8,823 nucleotides of DNA from Deltaproteobacteria bacterium UBA2385. GTDB taxonomy: Bacteria > Myxococcota_A > UBA796 > UBA2385. Both the position numbers and the translations under genes were made by a program. Location of the stretch: contig DDSR01000217.1 in assembly GCA_002343455.1 (NCBI GenBank), forward strand, positions 1 to 8,823, given 5' to 3'. Under the pieces are notes generated by a model that was given only the letters and a program-made list of their open reading frames with translations, made no database searches and was not told where the DNA came from. The stretch's first letter is position 1. Each line of letters starts with the position of its first letter. This document shows, in pieces, positions 4,882 through 8,823 of this stretch.

Positions 4882-7800
4882 TCACTTCGCTGCCTGGGCT
4901 TCACCCTCGCGGGCGGCCGACAGCAGGCTCCGCGGGATGCGCCGGTCCCACCAGTACAGGCCGGCCTGCTCCAGCTCGCCGAACTTGAGGCCCGAGGCCG
5001 GCGCCAGCGCCAGGAAGTCCCGCCAGCCCGCCATCGTGGGCGGCACGACGGTCACGTCGGCCGAGCCGAGCACCGCCCCGCGGGCGATCCGCAGCTCCCC
5101 TCGTATCAGCACCGGGACGTGCTGCTGCTCGGCGTACCAGGACGAGGCCTGGGCCAGCTTCTGCACGACCTTGGCCCCGTGGCGCGCCCAGATTCGAGCC
5201 AGCCAGCCGTCGCCCGCCCAGGTCCAGCCGAGGCCTGGCCAGCCCCCGCCGTAGCGCAGCGCCTGGTCGATGCGGAGGGTGGCGGCCTCGGCGGCGCGGG
5301 CCTCCTCGTCCTCGGGGAAGACTGCGTCCATGTGCTCGGGCTGCAGGCCCATCGTGGCGATCTTCTCGACGGGCTGCTCGTTCCAGGTGGCGGTGCCGGC
5401 CTCGCGCACGCCGATGCTCGTGCCCTTGACGCGGCCCAGCTCGGCGAGGTCGACCCGGTCGGGGTTCCAGGCGTTGGGCATGCCGACGCGCAGGCCCTCG
5501 TAGACGGGCGCCTCGCCCGCGGCGGGGACCAGCAGCTCGTGCTCGCGCACGGCGTACATCCACTTCGCCCAGGGCCAGGCCTCCGGGTCCACGGTGGCGA
5601 GATCCTTGAGCCGCTCCTCGCCCTCCTGCCGCAGCCGGGCGGCCTCGGCCGGGTCCTCGGCCCGCTCGGCCTTGCGGTAGCGGGCATTCGCACCGCGCAG
5701 CATGCGGGAGGCGTCCTCGGCCACCTTCTTGCGCGCTTCGGCCTCGCGCCGCGCCCGCACCTCGGCCAGCCGCCGCGAGGTCTTCTCCGGGTCGCGGCTG
5801 ATGAGGAGGAGGATCTCCTCAGGACCCAGCTCCATCTGGGCGCCGGGGTTGTTGGTCGCCCGCTCCTGGCTCTTCAGGAGCTCGGTCATCCAGCCGAGCT
5901 TGCCCTGGATGAGGTTGAACCTCAGCCCGTCCTGGCTGCGCCGGGCGAAGTAGTAGTTGATCTCGATGTTGGCGAGGGTGTTGCCCTGGCGCACGCCGCG
6001 GCCGTTGCGCTGCTGGAGCGTGGCCGGCTCCCAGGGCAGGTCGAGGTGGTGGATCGCACAGGTGCGGGTCTGGAGATCGATGCCCTCGTAGGCGATGGCG
6101 TTGGCGATCACGACGTCGAACTTGGGCGCCTCCCCCTCGTCCGGGTCTCCGTTGAACTCCCGGGCGATGCGCTGGCGGTCGGCCGCCGCCTGGGCGGTCG
6201 TGGCGTTGAGCACGGCGATGCGCGCCTCGGGGATGCCGACCTTCACCAGGGTCTGCACCACCCAGCGATGGGCGGCGACGTTGTCGACGAAGATGATGTG
6301 GCCGCAGGTCCGGTTGGCGAGCACGCGCCGCGCCATCGCGGCGAACTTGGGGCTCACCGGGTCGACGCCGGAGCTGCCAGCGCTCTTCCAGTCGTAGCCC
6401 TCGTCGAGGTCCTGGTGGACGGCGACGAGCGCCATGCGGGCGAGCAGGCCGAGGATCTTCGACCGGTCCTTGGCGGCGCCGCTGCCGCTGGCCTCAAGGG
6501 CCCGCTCGATCTCGCTGACGTAGCGGTCGTACTTGGCGTCCTGGGCCGCGTTCATGTCGACCTCGACGACGTTGACGCGCGGCTCGGGCAGCTTGAGGCC
6601 CACGTCCTCGGCGGTCTTGAACTCGCCGTAGCGGAAGATCACGTCGCGCAGCTCGTGCAGGTTCTGGAAGCCGACGACCGCGCTGCGCTCGACGACCTCC
6701 ATCTTGCTGTCGACCACCGCCTTGAGCTCGATGCGCAGGTAGCGATCGATGAACTGCTCCGGGTCGCGGATCCCCATGCGCGACCAGGCGTCGTGGTCGA
6801 TGTACTGGATGAGGCTGTAGAACTCGAGCGGGCTGTTCTTGGCGGGGGTGGCCGAGAGCAGGACCACGCCGGCCCCGCCCGTCTTTCGGCGCACGGCGGC
6901 GCAGCGGAAGTCGAGCTGCCAGGCGCGCTTGCTGCCCTCACCCGCGTTGCCCATGAAGCGGGGGACGCCGCCCTCGCGGGCCTCGGGCAGGTACAGATTC
7001 TTGTAGTTCTGCGCCTCGTCGACGATGAGCAAGTCGACGCCGATGTCGTCCCAGGCGACGCCCGGGTCGTACTCCCAGCCCTCGGGCAGCTCCATCTGCT
7101 CGGCGATCCAGGCAGACACGCCCTCCTTGAGGATGGCCTGCTGGCGCTCGGTCAGCTTCTTCTGCTCGGCGGCGTTGCGCTGCCGCAGCCGGACCTCGCG
7201 GCGGATCGCCTCGGTCTGGTCGGCGTAGGCGCGGATCGCACCCTCGTTCATGCGGGTGCGGGACAAGGCCGTGTAGGTGAGCAGCACCACGTCGAACTCG
7301 CCGGCCTGGAAGCGGGTCCACTTCTCGGCACGCTCGGCCGGCGTGTCCGTGTCGCTGGTGACGGTGCCCTTGCGCTCGCCGCGTGCGACGAGCTTCTTCT
7401 TCGACCCCACGACCGCGATCCGGTAGTCGGGCAGCACCCGCCGGATGTCGGCCTCCCACTTCCAGACGATGCTGTTGGGGACCAGCACGACAGGGCGACG
7501 GCACCAGCCTTCCTGTCGGGCCCTGGCCAGCAGGGCGATGCCCGTGTAGGTCTTGCCGACGCCCACGTCGAAAGCGAGCAGGCCGCCGCGGTTGGCGAGG
7601 ATGCGGCGGGCGCCCGCAATCTGGTGGGGGTGTAGGCGCACGCCGTCCTTCACCCAGCGGGCGATGGACAGGGGCTCTGCGTCGTAGGTGGGCGCGACGT
7701 AGCCCTTGAAGTGCCGGTTGTAGGCGTGCTCGACCTCGGCCCGACGGCCCTCGTCGGTCGCCACCCAGGCGCGGAAGGACTGGTCCCACTCCTTGGCCTT

Positions 7801-8823
7801 GGCGATGCGGGCCTCGTCGAGGCTCTCCTCCTTCTTCTTCTTCGGCTTGTAGGTCGTCTTGTCGTGGTTCATCCAGCCGATGCACCAGCGGGCCTCGCTC
7901 GACAGCTCGCGGGCGTTGTCGAGGTCGTCGTAGTCGCGATGGGGGATCTGGACGAGGCCTTCCTTCCGGACCAGGGCCACCTCGCCGTAGTGTCTGTTCA
8001 GGGTCTCGCTCATCCACAGGGAGACGAGGGGCAAGGGGATCCAGCCCTGCCGGGCGGAGACACCCTCGATGTCATCGAAGACGCCGGGCTGGATGGCGTC
8101 GCGCAGGCGTCGGGCCTGGGCCTCGATGCGGTCGAGGGGGACGTGAGCCAGGGGCGGCTTGCCCGTGCCGACCTGGGCCTCGGCCCGGTCGAGCTTGGGC
8201 CAGAGGTGGCCGGTGACGTAGTCGCGCTCGGGCACGAGCTCGACCCACGCCTCCCCGTCGAGGCACCAGCCGGCATCCAGCAGCTCGGGCAGGCGGGCGC
8301 CGACCGGGCGGCCCAGGGCCTGGGAGAGGTCGGCGACGGAGAGCGCGCGGTGCGTCCGGTAGTGCCACTCGGCCAGGGCGACCACGTCGTCGGGCTTGCC
8401 GGTGTAGCGGGGCTGCCAGGCGGGCTTGCTGGCGAGGCCGGGGATCAGTTCGCCGGCACGGGTGAAGGCGGTGAGGAAGCGCTCCGCGCCGACGAGGCCC
8501 TTCTGGACGAGCTTACGCAGGTCCACGCTGGCCCAGGGGTTGCCGTGCTTCGTGGCCCAGGAGCGCAGGGCCTCGACCAGCTCGGGCCAGAGCTGGACGT
8601 GCTCGTCCGAGGACTGCGCGGCCAGCGCGGCCAGGAAGCGGTCGACGCGCAGGCCCAGGGCGACGGCCGAGGCGGCGTGCTCGGAGAGGCCGGCGGTGCT
8701 CTCGTCGAGCTGGCGCTCGACCCCGCTTCGGGGAGCCTTCGCATTCCCCCGGGGGAACACCACCACGTCCCGGCGGATCTCGCAGGCGCCGCACACCGGG
8801 CGCTCGACCAGGTCGGGCAGGCG
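4882..8823 (-). CDS. Large SF2/SNF2-like helicase, DarB/methylase-helicase type; 5' end beyond the window
   Basis: The frame is open at the right edge; the visible part is about 1,313 residues. Numbers here count from GTG 8796, which is probably internal. Helicase motifs: HPHQIAGARRIL (389-400); Walker A DVGVGKT (410-416); motif Ia VVLVPNSIVWKWE (436-448); motif II VDEAQ (592-596); motif III LLSATPAKN (646-654); motif V-like VIANAIAYEGIDL (896-908); motif VI LQQRNGRGVRQGN (927-939). Together these form a complete two-lobe ATPase that should translocate on or remodel duplex DNA. Just before it, HAYNRHFKGYVAP (358-370) is the YN-R-F-type lead-in I associate with DarB-like and Eco57I-type methylase-helicase fusions, suggesting an adenine methylase domain upstream, outside the window. 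A long coiled, charged C-terminal region follows, RRLAEVRARREAEARKKVA (1008-1026), then a Trp-rich end domain. Near the edge a CGAC (2-5) pair could bind metal. Role: phage antirestriction or DNA processing, or a defence helicase. Confidence 0.85.
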   Translation of the reverse strand, partial: RLPDLVERPVCGACEIRRDVVVFPRGNAKAPRSGVERQLDESTAGLSEHAASAVALGLRVDRFLAALAAQSSDEHVQLWPELVEALRSWATKHGNPWASVDLRKLVQKGLVGAERFLTAFTRAGELIPGLASKPAWQPRYTGKPDDVVALAEWHYRTHRALSVADLSQALGRPVGARLPELLDAGWCLDGEAWVELVPERDYVTGHLWPKLDRAEAQVGTGKPPLAHVPLDRIEAQARRLRDAIQPGVFDDIEGVSARQGWIPLPLVSLWMSETLNRHYGEVALVRKEGLVQIPHRDYDDLDNARELSSEARWCIGWMNHDKTTYKPKKKKEESLDEARIAKAKEWDQSFRAWVATDEGRRAEVEHAYNRHFKGYVAPTYDAEPLSIARWVKDGVRLHPHQIAGARRILANRGGLLAFDVGVGKTYTGIALLARARQEGWCRRPVVLVPNSIVWKWEADIRRVLPDYRIAVVGSKKKLVARGERKGTVTSDTDTPAERAEKWTRFQAGEFDVVLLTYTALSRTRMNEGAIRAYADQTEAIRREVRLRQRNAAEQKKLTERQQAILKEGVSAWIAEQMELPEGWEYDPGVAWDDIGVDLLIVDEAQNYKNLYLPEAREGGVPRFMGNAGEGSKRAWQLDFRCAAVRRKTGGAGVVLLSATPAKNSPLEFYSLIQYIDHDAWSRMGIRDPEQFIDRYLRIELKAVVDSKMEVVERSAVVGFQNLHELRDVIFRYGEFKTAEDVGLKLPEPRVNVVEVDMNAAQDAKYDRYVSEIERALEASGSGAAKDRSKILGLLARMALVAVHQDLDEGYDWKSAGSSGVDPVSPKFAAMARRVLANRTCGHIIFVDNVAAHRWVVQTLVKVGIPEARIAVLNATTAQAAADRQRIAREFNGDPDEGEAPKFDVVIANAIAYEGIDLQTRTCAIHHLDLPWEPATLQQRNGRGVRQGNTLANIEINYYFARRSQDGLRFNLIQGKLGWMTELLKSQERATNNPGAQMELGPEEILLLISRDPEKTSRRLAEVRARREAEARKKVAEDASRMLRGANARYRKAERAEDPAEAARLRQEGEERLKDLATVDPEAWPWAKWMYAVREHELLVPAAGEAPVYEGLRVGMPNAWNPDRVDLAELGRVKGTSIGVREAGTATWNEQPVEKIATMGLQPEHMDAVFPEDEEARAAEAATLRIDQALRYGGGWPGLGWTWAGDGWLARIWARHGAKVVQKLAQASSWYAEQQHVPVLIRGELRIARGAVLGSADVTVVPPTMAGWRDFLALAPASGLKFGELEQAGLYWWDRRIPRSLLSAAREGEAQAAK

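Noticed and set aside
4858..7635. A 925-codon plus-strand open frame opposite the helicase
   Set aside because: It is rich in Leu, Gly, Val, Asp and His in a pattern typical of antisense reading of GC-rich DNA. The minus strand carries the complete ordered helicase motif set over the same bases.

Overview
The window is very GC-rich on both strands, with G or C at most third codon positions, GTG and TTG starts mixed with ATG, and clear AGGAGG-type ribosome binding sites. That fits a high-GC bacterium, or more likely a tailed phage, prophage or other mobile element of one. A lysis-type cassette, two DNA-modification or helicase genes and a probable recombinase tail support a phage or mobile element. 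The sequence does not let me choose between actinobacterial, myxococcal, chloroflexi or other high-GC hosts. There are no rRNA, tRNA or CRISPR features and no gene-free stretch over 300 bases.

Layout, left to right. (1) Bases 1-237, plus strand: the C-terminal end of a protein that looks like the tail of a large serine recombinase. It runs convergently into and overlaps the next gene. (2) Bases 180-2248, minus strand: a two-gene operon of a DNA cytosine-5 methyltransferase and a GHKL/Hsp90-fold ATPase, joined by an ATGA overlap. The ATPase seems to lose its natural C-terminus at the recombinase junction. (3) Bases 2326-3123, plus strand: a small PD-(D/E)XK nuclease-like protein followed by a 99-residue unknown protein, divergent from the methyltransferase across 77 bases. 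(4) Bases 3137-4251, minus strand: a lysis-like cassette of an M15 peptidase with an N-terminal membrane segment, a 73-residue unknown protein and a coiled-coil/membrane-tail holin-like protein. (5) Bases 4353-4817, plus strand: a lone unknown gene with its own good ribosome binding site. (6) Bases 4882 to the right edge, minus strand: a very large superfamily 2 (SNF2-like) helicase whose reading frame is still open at the window end. It resembles the helicase half of DarB-type antirestriction or methylase-helicase proteins.

Working interpretation (inference): most of the window is a minus-strand phage or element backbone (helicase, lysis genes, methyltransferase-ATPase) interrupted by two plus-strand islands that look like independently acquired cargo ('morons'). 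The cytosine methyltransferase, GHKL ATPase and divergent nuclease-fold protein together resemble a restriction-modification-like or defence locus. The DarB-like helicase would fit antirestriction. The left edge looks like a mosaic junction where a recombinase-bearing element abuts the truncated ATPase gene.
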